Assembly (NCBI GenBank): GCA_016208965.1
Contig: JACQXB010000009.1
Coordinates: forward strand, 1-64,000
Direction: 5' to 3'
DNA from: Nitrospirota bacterium
GTDB lineage: Bacteria; Nitrospirota; Thermodesulfovibrionia; UBA6902; DSMQ01
DNA length: 64,000 bases
Below, piece after piece: positions 19,437 to 27,356 of this stretch (position 1 is the stretch's first letter; each line of letters opens with the position of its first letter). The notes beneath the pieces are model-generated. The model was given only the letters and a program-made list of their open reading frames with translations, was not told the DNA's origin and did no database searches. The position numbers and the translations under genes were made by a program.

Positions 19437-20489
19437 ATGAAAAAATTAGTATATTTATTAATAGTTGTCTGCTGCTTGTTTCTGACGGCAGTGACTGTAA
19501 GTGCTGACATTGAAGATAAGTATGACGAGCTTTATGACGGAGAAAGATTTGAGGCTACGGACACTAACAAGGATGGGGTTCTGGATAAGAATGAGTTACG
19601 CGCTGCACAAAAGGATTTTGAATATTATAGTGATAATGAAAGATTCAGACATGCAGACACCAACAATGATGGTGTAATAAGTCTTGAAGAGGCAAAGCAA
19701 GAAAAACAGTGGGAAAAGAAACATCATGATAAATTAGAAGGACAGGCAATTAAAGACCTGAAGAAAAAGTATCCGGATGCAAACATTGCAGATGCAGAAT
19801 GGCTTAAGAACCATCCTGATGTTGCGAAAGACTTATACAGGAATAGGGCATGGCTTAAGGAACACCCTGAAATTGCAAAAAACCTCGCAAAAAATAGGGA
19901 GTGGCTTGCTAAACATCCTGAGGTTGCAAAGGAGATTTATGGAAATAGGCGGTGGCTTGCAACTCATCCTGAAATGGCAAAGAGACTCTACGAAAATAAA
20001 GAATTTCTTAATAAACATCCTGAAATTGCAAAGGAAGCTAACAGGAACAGGGAGTGGATTAAAAACCATCGTGACAGACTTGAAGATATTAAAGACCGTA
20101 GAGAAGATGTAAGAGACAGACGTGAGGATATTCGTGACAGAAGAGAGGATGTCAAGGACAGACGTGAGAATATTAGAGACAGACGGGAGGATGTTAGGGA
20201 TAGAGGGGAGGACATTAGGGACAGAAGAGAGGATATAATAGACAGAAAAACCTTTACAGGTCCTGGAGATATCAAGGAAGATATTAAAGACCGTAGAGAA
20301 GATGTGCGCGACAGGCAAGAAGATATTCGCGATAAGAGAGAGGATGTGAAAGATAGAAAGGAGGACATTCGCGACAGAAGAGAAAATGCAAGAGACAGGA
20401 GAGAAGGCATTCGTGACCGTAGAGAAGACAGACATGATAGACCTTTACATAGACCACAATCCCCAAGACGTAAACCGAATGTCAAATAA
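19437..20489 (+). CDS. Secreted EF-hand protein with two tandem repeat domains
   Basis: The start at 19437 is chosen for its AAGGAGGAAG ribosome site. The protein has a signal peptide (MKKLVYLLIVVCCLFLTAVT, cleaved after VSA), two EF-hands (DTNKDGVLDKNE and DTNNDGVISLEE), then about six repeats of the form W-L-x2-HP-E-x-A-x3-Y-x-NR. About fifteen heptads of the type RED(I/V)(R/K)DR follow, making an extremely charged helical rod. The C-terminus is basic and proline-rich. It is likely periplasmic or exported and calcium-responsive; the partner and role are unknown. The heptads come from a 21-bp unit, so copy number can change in frame. Confidence 0.8.
   Translation: MKKLVYLLIVVCCLFLTAVTVSADIEDKYDELYDGERFEATDTNKDGVLDKNELRAAQKDFEYYSDNERFRHADTNNDGVISLEEAKQEKQWEKKHHDKLEGQAIKDLKKKYPDANIADAEWLKNHPDVAKDLYRNRAWLKEHPEIAKNLAKNREWLAKHPEVAKEIYGNRRWLATHPEMAKRLYENKEFLNKHPEIAKEANRNREWIKNHRDRLEDIKDRREDVRDRREDIRDRREDVKDRRENIRDRREDVRDRGEDIRDRREDIIDRKTFTGPGDIKEDIKDRREDVRDRQEDIRDKREDVKDRKEDIRDRRENARDRREGIRDRREDRHDRPLHRPQSPRRKPNVK
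20087..20436. repeat. 21-bp tandem array encoding RED-x-RDR heptads
   Basis: Degenerate copies of a 21-bp unit (GACAGA-AGAGAGGATAT-type) fill the 3' third of the EF-hand gene. One break near 20250-20280 encodes KTFTGPGDIKE. It could be mistaken for a CRISPR-like array, but there are no spacers and the frame is coding. Confidence 0.85.
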
Positions 20490-20510
20490 ATCAAGAGACG
20501 CGGAGAATCG

Positions 20511-20553
20511 GGGACATGGGGAAAGGAGATTAAGTACCAAATCACCATGTCCC
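20511..20553 (+). terminator. Hairpin after the EF-hand gene
   Basis: GGGACATGG (20511-20519) and CCATGTCCC (20545-20553) form a 9-bp perfect stem, followed by TTTT. It is a plausible terminator, though the 25-nt loop is long. Confidence 0.45.
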
Positions 20554-20629
20554 TTTTCAGAACCTCATCCGCCGGGATCCGTGGTCATCCTGATACCTTG
20601 GAATTCTCGGTGATAACAGCAAGAAATAC

Positions 20630-21466
20630 ATGAAAACGTTATCTCTCGGTTACTCGCCCTGCCCTAATGATACTTTTATCTTCTATGCACTCACCCATGG
20701 GAAAGTAGATACCGAAAATCTGAAATTTAAAGAAGTCCTGCTTGATGTTGAAACCCTGAATCAAAAAGCCCTGAATACAGAATTAGATTTGACTAAAATC
20801 TCCTATCATGCATTCGGACATCTGCGGGAAAAATACTGTCTCTTAAAAGCAGGGGGGGCGATTGGCAGAGGCTGTGGTCCACTTGTAGTAGCAAAAAACG
20901 AATATACCATAGAGGAATTACGGGGCAAAAAAATCGCTATTCCCGGCAGACTGACTACCGCATATCTTTTGTTACAGCTTTTTAATAGAGCCATGAGCCA
21001 TGAGCCATCAGCTGTGTTAGTAATGCCTTTTAACAAGATCATGGAGGCAATTGTAAAGGAAGAAGTTGATGCGGGATTAATAATCCATGAAAGCAGGTTT
21101 ACATACAGTTCATATGGATTAAAAAAGGTTATAGACCTTGGCGATTGGTGGGAACAGGAGACAGGTTTACCAATACCTCTTGGATGTATCATTGCAAGGC
21201 GCTCTCTGGGTGGAGGTCTAATTCATAAAATTAATAAGATACTGAGAAAAAGTGTTGAATATGCCTTGGACAACAAAGATGAGCCCATGACATATGTAAA
21301 ACAGTATGCACAGGAACTCTCAGGGGATGTTATCAAACAACATATAGACCTTTATGTAAACGATTATTCAATTGATGTAGGACAGGAAGGCGAAAAGGCA
21401 GTAACTGAACTCATCCTAAGGGCAGAAGACGCAGGAATTATTCCAAAGATAAATGAAGCGTTATAA
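20630..21466 (+). CDS. mqnD: 1,4-dihydroxy-6-naphthoate synthase MqnD
   Basis: 278 residues. The opening LSLGYSPCPNDTFIFYALTH is diagnostic of MqnD, which converts cyclic dehypoxanthinyl futalosine to dihydroxynaphthoate in the futalosine route to menaquinone. The periplasmic-binding-protein-like fold continues with KISYHAFGHL, GRGCGPLVVA and GLIIHESRFTY. A short stretch RAMSHEPSA near residue 122 derives from an ATGAGCC heptamer repeat (about 20992-21012). No other mqn gene is adjacent. Confidence 0.93.
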   Translation: MKTLSLGYSPCPNDTFIFYALTHGKVDTENLKFKEVLLDVETLNQKALNTELDLTKISYHAFGHLREKYCLLKAGGAIGRGCGPLVVAKNEYTIEELRGKKIAIPGRLTTAYLLLQLFNRAMSHEPSAVLVMPFNKIMEAIVKEEVDAGLIIHESRFTYSSYGLKKVIDLGDWWEQETGLPIPLGCIIARRSLGGGLIHKINKILRKSVEYALDNKDEPMTYVKQYAQELSGDVIKQHIDLYVNDYSIDVGQEGEKAVTELILRAEDAGIIPKINEAL

Positions 21467-21669
21467 ATAATTACGCATTCATCTGTGTAATCGTTTTATA
21501 AAATCTGTGTAATCAATAAAACGCAAGTATTTAAGTCGTTTTATATAAAACAAGAGATTTTTGTATAAATCTTGACGATACAAAGAGGTTTGTCAATAAT
21601 TAAATCGCACAAATCTTTTTTCCCCCCAAGGGGTTACCATTTATGTCTACGACGCTTAGAGGGGTAGTA
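21467..21669. repeat. Gap with ATCTGTGTAATC repeats
   Basis: No gene is visible. Copies of ATCTGTGTAATC near 21481 and 21509 resemble the CAGATTACACAG repeats at 62732-62838, so this is probably a decayed dispersed repeat. Confidence 0.45.
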
Positions 21670-21801
21670 ACAGATTCAAGGGAATTATTGGGGCAAAAGA
21701 ACAGCAAAACCACCGAGATTTACCCCGCCGTTATATACATCGGGGTTTATACCCATGTCAGTACAAGGAGTTTGGGGAAAATACGAAGTCCATTGGACTA
21801 A
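21670..21801 (+). pseudogene. C-terminal remnant of a tyrosine recombinase/integrase
   Basis: The frame reads RELLGQKNSKTTEIY, then nine extra residues, then THVSTRSLGKIRSPLD and a stop at 21799-21801. The LLG-x-K-x-SKTTEIYTHVS pattern, with the nucleophilic Tyr just before THVS, is the end of XerC/D-like integrases. An in-frame insertion of about 27 bp separates the two parts of the motif, and nothing homologous remains upstream. It marks a dead mobile element. Confidence 0.7.
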
Positions 21802-21902
21802 AGGAGGGAAATAACACATGACAAAGTTGATAAGGGGGCATAGGGCCTTCAGGCAAATTAAAAATAAACGCACCAGAGTGCAATTATCCCACTAAAATCA
21901 GG

Positions 21903-21943
21903 ATTATAATTGCACCACAGGTGCAGTTATGAACGAGTTAGGC
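21903..21943. other. Palindrome ending in a GTTAGGC core, possible recombination site remnant
   Basis: ATAATTGCACC and GGTGCAGTTAT form an imperfect 11-bp inverted repeat, followed by GTTAGGC (21937-21943), which fits the GTTRRRY core of integron attC sites. It lies between the integrase remnant and a toxin-antitoxin pair, a common cassette cargo. The complementary RYYYAAC end was not found, so this is tentative. Confidence 0.3.
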
Positions 21944-21990
21944 AAAATTCACGGTCAATTTTGTATAATTAAAATATAAAGGGGGCAAAA

Positions 21991-22179
21991 ATGCAGACAA
22001 CCAAGCAAGAGGTAAGCGATCTCCTCAATCGTTTGCCGGATGATTGCACATTAGAGGATGTTCAATATTATCTTTATGTTCTTCAAAAAATTGAACGAGG
22101 GCTGAAAGACGTAGAGGAAGGACGAATTTATACACAAGAAGAAGTAGAGAAAAAGATGTCAAAATGGCTCGAAAAATAA
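21991..22179 (+). CDS. Small antitoxin-like protein
   Basis: A 62-residue acidic helical protein. Segments DDCTLEDVQYYLYVLQKIERGLKDV and IYTQEEVEKKMSKWL resemble RelB/ParD-type antitoxins that neutralise ParE/RelE toxins. It overlaps the toxin start by 16 bp. The toxin partner is broken, so this may be an orphan antitoxin. Confidence 0.75.
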   Translation: MQTTKQEVSDLLNRLPDDCTLEDVQYYLYVLQKIERGLKDVEEGRIYTQEEVEKKMSKWLEK

Positions 22180-22423
22180 TTTGGTCTTTTGAAGCCACCG
22201 CTGACCTTGAAGCGATTGCTGACTATATTGCGAGAGATTCTTCTTTTTATGCTGCATCATTTGTTATAGAAGTTCGTGAAGCAAGCCGTCTGTCCGTGAA
22301 CTTTTCATTAAAGATTATCGTCTTATTTATCGCATTGAAGAATCTCGTGTTGATATTTTGGGTCTTATTCATGGGAGAAGAGACTTAAAGACATTATGGA
22401 AAAAAGAACAAAGGGAAAATTGA
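22164..22423 (+). pseudogene. RelE/ParE-type toxin, disrupted by an internal deletion and frameshift
   Basis: The N-terminus KIIWSFEATADLEAIADYIA and SFVIEVREASR is a normal ParE/RelE toxin. At about 22285 the frame is lost. In another frame the C-terminus continues as RELFIKDYRLIYRIEES, then VDILGLIHGRRDL, ending at 22421-22423. Roughly 20-25 residues of the usual middle are missing at the junction. The toxin should be inactive. Confidence 0.8.
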
Positions 22424-22719
22424 CCGTGAACTATCGCCATTATTGTTTTAATCTATGGTTTCAATTTTTTGAAGAGTTCAATCTATGGCTAAACGAACTG
22501 ACGAACTTGCTTCACATTCTACGTAGCGGTTGGACTAACCATCAGCGCCACGTGGTGCAGTTCTACGAAAAATTGGGAAATCAGAAAGCAGTAGCAGAAG
22601 TACTTCGTATAACACAGCAGGCGGTATCTGATGCACTTCGACAAGCTCATTGGAAAGAATTGAAACGAGTTGAGACTATGATTGATGGAGTTCTAAAGAA
22701 GTATGGTTCTAACAAGTGA
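22396..22719 (+). pseudogene. Helix-turn-helix remnant related to SatD-type proteins
   Basis: The C-terminal part, SGWTNHQRHVVQFYEKLG, NQKAVAEVLRITQQAVSDAL, RQAHWKEL, is a clear helix-turn-helix like the end of SatD-family proteins. The preceding 35 or so residues do not look homologous, and the frame begins inside the toxin remnant. It is best read as a truncated gene; a short stand-alone regulator is less likely. Confidence 0.5.
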
Positions 22720-22793
22720 GAACAGGCTGAGGGACACTTCCCAGATTTTTAAAAATAACCGTCCCATTTTTATATCATTTAGTGATGCAAATC

Positions 22794-22833
22794 ATAGATG
22801 TTTCATTTGACATCTATTTGAATTAACTCAAAT
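22794..22833 (+). promoter_or_regulatory. Candidate Fnr/HcpR-like operator upstream of hcp
   Basis: Two palindromes adjoin: ATAGATGT-N8-ACATCTAT (22794-22817) and ATTTGA-N6-TCAAAT (22816-22833). The second has the TTGA-N6-TCAA half-sites of Crp/Fnr-family regulators, which control hcp in many anaerobes. A TTGACA -35-like hexamer lies at 22807-22812, overlapping both. Confidence 0.5.
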
Positions 22834-22861
22834 TACTTTTTGCAATGAAGAGGAGGTAGAT

Positions 22862-24502
22862 ATGGAGCAAAAGATGTTTTGTTATCAGTGCGAGCAAACA
22901 GCAAAAGGCGGCTGTAAGGTTAGCGGAGTCTGTGGGAAATCTCCTGATGTAGCGGCGCTTCAGGACATCCTTACCTATGCCTTAAAAGGTCTTTCTCTTT
23001 ATGCGGTTGAGGGAAGAAAGGCAAGAGTTAATGACAGTGATGTCAATGTATTTACCATTAAGGCCCTATTTTCAACACTTACCAATGTGGATTTTGATCC
23101 CGACAGGTTTGCAGCGCTTATCAATAGGTGCATAGAACTCAGGGAGAAACTCAAAGGAAATGTTAAGAGCAAGGGCGGAAGGGTTGATTTTCAGGAGGAG
23201 TGCGCTGCATTTAAACCAGAAGCAACTCTCAAAGGGCTGGTAAAACAGGGAGAGGCGGTAATGGAAAAGGTGCCTGCTCCGGGCATAGACCCCGATATAC
23301 AATCCCTGCAGGATATACTTTTATTCGGACTCAGAGGCGTTGCGGCATATGCCGACCATGCGCAGATTTTAGGAAAGGAAGACGATGCTGTCTATGCTTT
23401 TATTCATGAGGCATTGGCTTCTATGACAAGAAATGACCTTAGCCTTAATGATTGGCTTGGGCTTGTACTGAAATGTGGAGAGATAAATCTGAAGACAATG
23501 GAGCTGATTGATGCGGCAAATACAGGCGCTTACGGCCATCCGGTTCCCGCGAAAGTGCCTTTAGGTCATAAAAAAGGCAAGGCTATTCTTGTTTCCGGAC
23601 ATGACCTTAAGGATCTGGAAGACATACTCAAACAGAGCGAAGGCAAGGGAATTTATGTTTATACTCACGGAGAGATGCTGCCATGTCACGGCTATCCTGC
23701 TCTTAAAAAATATCCCCACTTCTACGGGCATTACGGAACAGCCTGGCAGAACCAGCAGAAGGAATTTGCCGAATTTCCCGGTGCAATAGTTATGACCACC
23801 AATTGTCTCCAGAAACCGAAAGATGCTTACAAGGACAACATCTTTACATGCGGTCTCGTCGGATGGCCGAACGTGAAGCATATATCCGGCGGAAACTTTA
23901 AGCCTGTAATAGACAGGGCGATTGAACTGCCGGGATTTGCAGAAGATTATGAAGGTAAATATGTAATGACAGGTTTTGCCAGAAATGCGGTTCTGGGAGT
24001 TGCGGATAAGGTCATAGAAGCGGTAAAGAATAAAAATATACGGCATTTCTTTTTAGTCGGAGGCTGCGACGGGGCAAAGCCCGGAAGGAGCTATTACACC
24101 GAATTCGTAGAGAAGGTTCCAGAAGACTGCGTGGTTCTGACGCTTGCCTGCGGCAAGTTCCGATTTTTTGATAAAGACCTCGGCGACATCGGAGGCATTC
24201 CGAGACTCCTTGATATAGGGCAGTGCAACGATGCATACTCGGCTATTCAGATAGCAGTATCGCTTTCCAATGCATTTAATGTCGACGTGAACGACCTGCC
24301 CCTTTCTATGGTGCTTTCGTGGTATGAACAGAAGGCCGTGGCTATATTGCTGACGCTCTTATATCTCGGGATTAAGGGCATAAGGCTTGGCCCTTCGCTC
24401 CCTGCATTTGTAACGTCTAATGTGCTGGATGTTCTGGTGAAAAACTTCGGTATTAAGCCTATAACAACGCCTGACGAAGACCTGAAGGCTATTCTTGGCT
24501 GA
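22862..24502 (+). CDS. hcp: Hybrid cluster protein Hcp
   Basis: 546 residues. The N-terminal cubane ligands C-x2-C-x7-C-x5-C are in CYQCEQTAKGGCKVSGVCGK. Hybrid-cluster ligands lie in ATTNCLQ-like and FTCGLVGWP segments, in GGCDGAK and in LACGKFRFF. Hcp acts as a nitric oxide or hydroxylamine reductase in nitrosative stress. Length fits the class with two helical-bundle domains. A strong GAGGAGG ribosome site precedes it, and candidate Fnr-type palindromes lie upstream. Confidence 0.96.
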   Translation: MEQKMFCYQCEQTAKGGCKVSGVCGKSPDVAALQDILTYALKGLSLYAVEGRKARVNDSDVNVFTIKALFSTLTNVDFDPDRFAALINRCIELREKLKGNVKSKGGRVDFQEECAAFKPEATLKGLVKQGEAVMEKVPAPGIDPDIQSLQDILLFGLRGVAAYADHAQILGKEDDAVYAFIHEALASMTRNDLSLNDWLGLVLKCGEINLKTMELIDAANTGAYGHPVPAKVPLGHKKGKAILVSGHDLKDLEDILKQSEGKGIYVYTHGEMLPCHGYPALKKYPHFYGHYGTAWQNQQKEFAEFPGAIVMTTNCLQKPKDAYKDNIFTCGLVGWPNVKHISGGNFKPVIDRAIELPGFAEDYEGKYVMTGFARNAVLGVADKVIEAVKNKNIRHFFLVGGCDGAKPGRSYYTEFVEKVPEDCVVLTLACGKFRFFDKDLGDIGGIPRLLDIGQCNDAYSAIQIAVSLSNAFNVDVNDLPLSMVLSWYEQKAVAILLTLLYLGIKGIRLGPSLPAFVTSNVLDVLVKNFGIKPITTPDEDLKAILG

Positions 24503-24577
24503 TAAATGGATAGAATTAATAAAATTAGGGATACATTTCGTTAGTAAAAACCTCCCTTTTTTAGTTATAATTCCTTT

Positions 24578-25537
24578 GTGAAAACTAAACCACTTGCATC
24601 TATTGATATAGGAACAAATACATTCAGACTACTGATTGCAGAGGTAAAACCTGATCCTAAGAGAAACAATTACAGTATCAAAGAAATCCACTCTGAACGG
24701 ATAATAACAAGACTTGGTGAAGGAATTCCTGAGGATGGTCTAATCAAGAAAGAAGCTATAAATAGGGGGATAGCTGTTCTAAAAAAATTCAGTAATATTA
24801 TCTCTCATCACTATGTCTATAAAACATCAGCAATAGCAACAAGCGCCCTTAGAGATGCTAAGAATAGTAGTGAATTTTTAAAGAAGGTAAAAGACGCAAC
24901 AGGGCTTGAGATAGAAATAATCAGTGGTGAAGAAGAGGCAAGAAAAACTGCTTTAGGTATGCTAATAGATATTTCACCTCCAAAGACTGCACTTCTAATT
25001 GATATAGGCGGCGGAAGCACAGAGCTTATATTTATCAGAGAAAAAGAACCCGTATTGGTTCAGAGCCTAAATCTCGGCGTTGTGTATCTGGCAGAGAGGT
25101 ATATGAGGCATGACCCCCCAACAAGAGAAGATATTAAGTTGATGGAGGATGAAATCTTTAGGAAACTTGCTTCCGTGTTTAAAACCGTTACAGAATATTT
25201 TACAGGTGAGCAGGTGTTTATAGGCACTGCAGGCACGATCACAACGCTTGCTGCTATGGTGCAGGGGCTTGGAGGTTTTGAGCGCGAGAAGATTCACAAC
25301 TACAGGATGTCAATTGATTCCATCAAAGAGATATTTTCTGATATATCTACTGCCTCTGCAAAAGAGAAGGCAAAATATCCTGCACTTGAACCTGCAAGGT
25401 TTGATATTATAGTGCCAGGGACTTTAATACTTATAAAAATAATGGAGATATTAGGGTTTAAAGAGATTACAGTAAGTGATTATGGGTTGAGAGAGGGTAT
25501 TCTTTTAGAACTTTACAATAAAAGCAACAAGGCATGA
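24578..25537 (+). CDS. ppx: Exopolyphosphatase / pppGpp phosphohydrolase (Ppx/GppA)
   Basis: 319 residues of the actin-like ASKHA fold: ASIDIGTNTFRLLIAEV near the N-terminus, then TSAIATSALRDAKN, GEEEAR and LLIDIGGGSTELI. It hydrolyses polyphosphate or pppGpp. It starts with GTG; a TATAAT hexamer at 24566-24571 lies six bases before it, so the message may be leaderless. Its stop overlaps the ATG of korB by 4 bp. Confidence 0.92.
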   Translation: MKTKPLASIDIGTNTFRLLIAEVKPDPKRNNYSIKEIHSERIITRLGEGIPEDGLIKKEAINRGIAVLKKFSNIISHHYVYKTSAIATSALRDAKNSSEFLKKVKDATGLEIEIISGEEEARKTALGMLIDISPPKTALLIDIGGGSTELIFIREKEPVLVQSLNLGVVYLAERYMRHDPPTREDIKLMEDEIFRKLASVFKTVTEYFTGEQVFIGTAGTITTLAAMVQGLGGFEREKIHNYRMSIDSIKEIFSDISTASAKEKAKYPALEPARFDIIVPGTLILIKIMEILGFKEITVSDYGLREGILLELYNKSNKA

Positions 25538-26283
25538 TGAAAAAACTATCCAAGATGCCTGAGAGTTTAAAGCCTGTTCATTTTCGTTTCTGCCCTGGTT
25601 GCGGGCATGGGATACTGCATAGGATAATTGGTGAAATAATTGATGAGCTTTGGGTTAGGGAGAAGACAATTGGCTTCGCCCCTGTTGGATGTGCGGTCTT
25701 TGCTTATGATTATTTTAATTTTGATGTTATTGAGACAGCTCACGGAAGATCCCCTGCAGTGGCTACTGCCATGAAAAGATTACTGCCTGACCGACTGATT
25801 TTTACTTATCAGGGAGACGGAGACCTTGCTGCCATAGGTATTGCAGAGATAATCCATGCTGCAAATAGAGGAGAGAATTTCAGCGTGATTTTTGTTAATA
25901 ATGCCACATATGGTATGACAGGAGGGCAGATGGCTCCTACAACACTTATAGGGCAAAAAACAACAACCACCACACAAGGCAGAGATGAAAAAGCGACAGG
26001 CTATCCACTTAAGGTTTCAGAAATGCTGGCGACTATTGATGGAGTAAGTCTTATATGGAGGACATCTTTAGATTTACCTAAGAATGTTATAAGCACTAAA
26101 GAGGCAATTAGAAAGGCTTTCCAGTACCAGCTTGATGGTAAAGGCTTTAGCCTGATAGAGGTGCTTTCTCCATGTCCAACAGACTGGTGGATGAGCCCTC
26201 AGGAGGCATTATCGTGGATGCGGAAAAATATGATTCCTGTTTTTCCACTTGGGGTGATAAAAGACAAATACAGTGAACGGTGA
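25534..26283 (+). CDS. korB: 2-oxoacid:ferredoxin oxidoreductase beta subunit (KorB-like)
   Basis: A 249-residue thiamine-diphosphate-binding subunit. FCPGCGHGILHRI, the GDGDLAAIGIAEIIHAANR TPP motif and NNATYGMTGGQMAPTT match 2-oxoglutarate/2-oxoacid:ferredoxin oxidoreductases. It is coupled to ppx and followed by the gamma subunit, but no alpha subunit is encoded nearby. Confidence 0.93.
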   Translation: MMKKLSKMPESLKPVHFRFCPGCGHGILHRIIGEIIDELWVREKTIGFAPVGCAVFAYDYFNFDVIETAHGRSPAVATAMKRLLPDRLIFTYQGDGDLAAIGIAEIIHAANRGENFSVIFVNNATYGMTGGQMAPTTLIGQKTTTTTQGRDEKATGYPLKVSEMLATIDGVSLIWRTSLDLPKNVISTKEAIRKAFQYQLDGKGFSLIEVLSPCPTDWWMSPQEALSWMRKNMIPVFPLGVIKDKYSER

Positions 26284-26286
26284 ATA

Positions 26287-26835
26287 GTGAACAGTAATTT
26301 ATTACAATTAATCATTGCGGGTTTTGGAGGGCAGGGAGTTTTGTTTACTGGTAGGCTCCTTGCATATTCAGCAATGCTTGAAGGCAAAGAGGTGTCATGG
26401 TTTCCGTCTTACGGAGCCGAAATGAGAGGCGGGGCTGCTAACTGTACAGTGATAATATCTGATGAGATGATAGGTTCTCCAGTTGTTAATAATCCAAATA
26501 TTTTACTGGTTATGAATGAGACGTCAATGCAGCGGTTTGGTCGGACATTAAAAGCAGGTGGTATTTTAATAATGAATGCCTCTTTGTTAAAAGGCTTTAA
26601 CGGACGTCCCGATGTAGAAACAGTTCAAATAAAGGCAACGGATATAGCAGAAAGGCTTGGCAATAATCAGGTAGCGAATATGGTGATGCTGGGCGCACTT
26701 ATCGGGAAAACAGGTGTTGTAAGTCTTGATAGTGCCTTAAATGCCTTGAGGGAAATGGTCCCAAAGCATAAGAAAGATATTATCATAATTAATGAGACTG
26801 CCTTAAGAAGGGGAATAAAAGAGATTGTATATTAG
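26287..26835 (+). CDS. korC: 2-oxoacid:ferredoxin oxidoreductase gamma subunit (KorC-like)
   Basis: 182 residues. LIIAGFGGQGVLFTGRLLAY, SWFPSYGAEMRGGAANCTV and NNQVANMVMLGALIGKTG are typical of the gamma domain. The GTG start at 26287 lies in a short run of GTGAATA/GTGAACA heptamers that also spans the korB stop, so the exact N-terminus is uncertain. Confidence 0.92.
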   Translation: MNSNLLQLIIAGFGGQGVLFTGRLLAYSAMLEGKEVSWFPSYGAEMRGGAANCTVIISDEMIGSPVVNNPNILLVMNETSMQRFGRTLKAGGILIMNASLLKGFNGRPDVETVQIKATDIAERLGNNQVANMVMLGALIGKTGVVSLDSALNALREMVPKHKKDIIIINETALRRGIKEIVY

Positions 26836-27289
26836 GAAAGCAAAAATAAAGGATGTAAAGACGATATATTCTCTTATCAATAAATTTGCAAAGAGAGATG
26901 AGATGCTACCCCGCTCCCTAAACGACATTTATGAGAACATACGCGACTTCTTTGTATATGCTTATAAAGGTAAAATCGCTGGGGCTGCGGCACTTCATAT
27001 ATTATGGGAAGACCTTGCTGAGATAAGGTCTGTTGCAGTAGCAAAGGAATATCACAGAAAAGGCATAGGCAAGAAACTAATTGAACAATGCATAAAGGAG
27101 GCAAAGACACTCGGGATAAAGAAGGTTTTTGCACTTACTTATAATCCTGAGTTTTTCAAGAAATCAGGCTTTGAAGACATAGATAAAAATTCCCTTCCAC
27201 AGAAGATATGGGGAGACTGCATTAAATGCCCCAAGTTCCCGGAGTGTGAGGAAGTGGCAGTGATGAAAGAATTAGGAACTAAGAAGTAA
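26825..27289 (+). CDS. GNAT N-acetyltransferase, N-acetylglutamate-synthase-like
   Basis: 154 residues starting at a TTG that overlaps korC by 11 bp. It shows the GNAT acetyl-CoA loop VAKEYHRKGIGKKLIEQCIKEAK, in context EIRSVAV, and ends with a CIKCPKFPECEEV cysteine cluster. Short stand-alone GNATs of this type make N-acetylglutamate for arginine synthesis in bacteria lacking ArgA. The substrate is inferred from resemblance. Confidence 0.8.
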   Translation: MYIRKAKIKDVKTIYSLINKFAKRDEMLPRSLNDIYENIRDFFVYAYKGKIAGAAALHILWEDLAEIRSVAVAKEYHRKGIGKKLIEQCIKEAKTLGIKKVFALTYNPEFFKKSGFEDIDKNSLPQKIWGDCIKCPKFPECEEVAVMKELGTKK

Positions 27290-27356
27290 GAAGTTAAAAG
27301 TGAGAAGTAAGAAATAATATTAATAATTCCCAGTTCTCACTTCCTACTTTTTACTT
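27283..27356. terminator. Convergent-gene gap with opposing 7-8 nt repeats
   Basis: Repeats of AAGTAAGA/AAGTTAAA on the left face their reverse complements (TTCTCACTTCC, TACTTTTTACTT) on the right, so the transcript of either strand can fold. It lies between the 3' ends of the acetyltransferase and SurA-like genes and may act as a two-way terminator. Confidence 0.5.

Noticed and set aside
20087..20436. Regular repeats resembling a CRISPR array
   Set aside because: The units are directly adjacent without spacers, they diverge, and they are translated as RED-x-RDR heptads in a well-supported gene.
19833..20548. Long antisense frames opposite the EF-hand gene
   Set aside because: They are produced by the tandem repeats, which lack stops on both strands; composition is low-complexity Ser/Leu or Ile/Phe.
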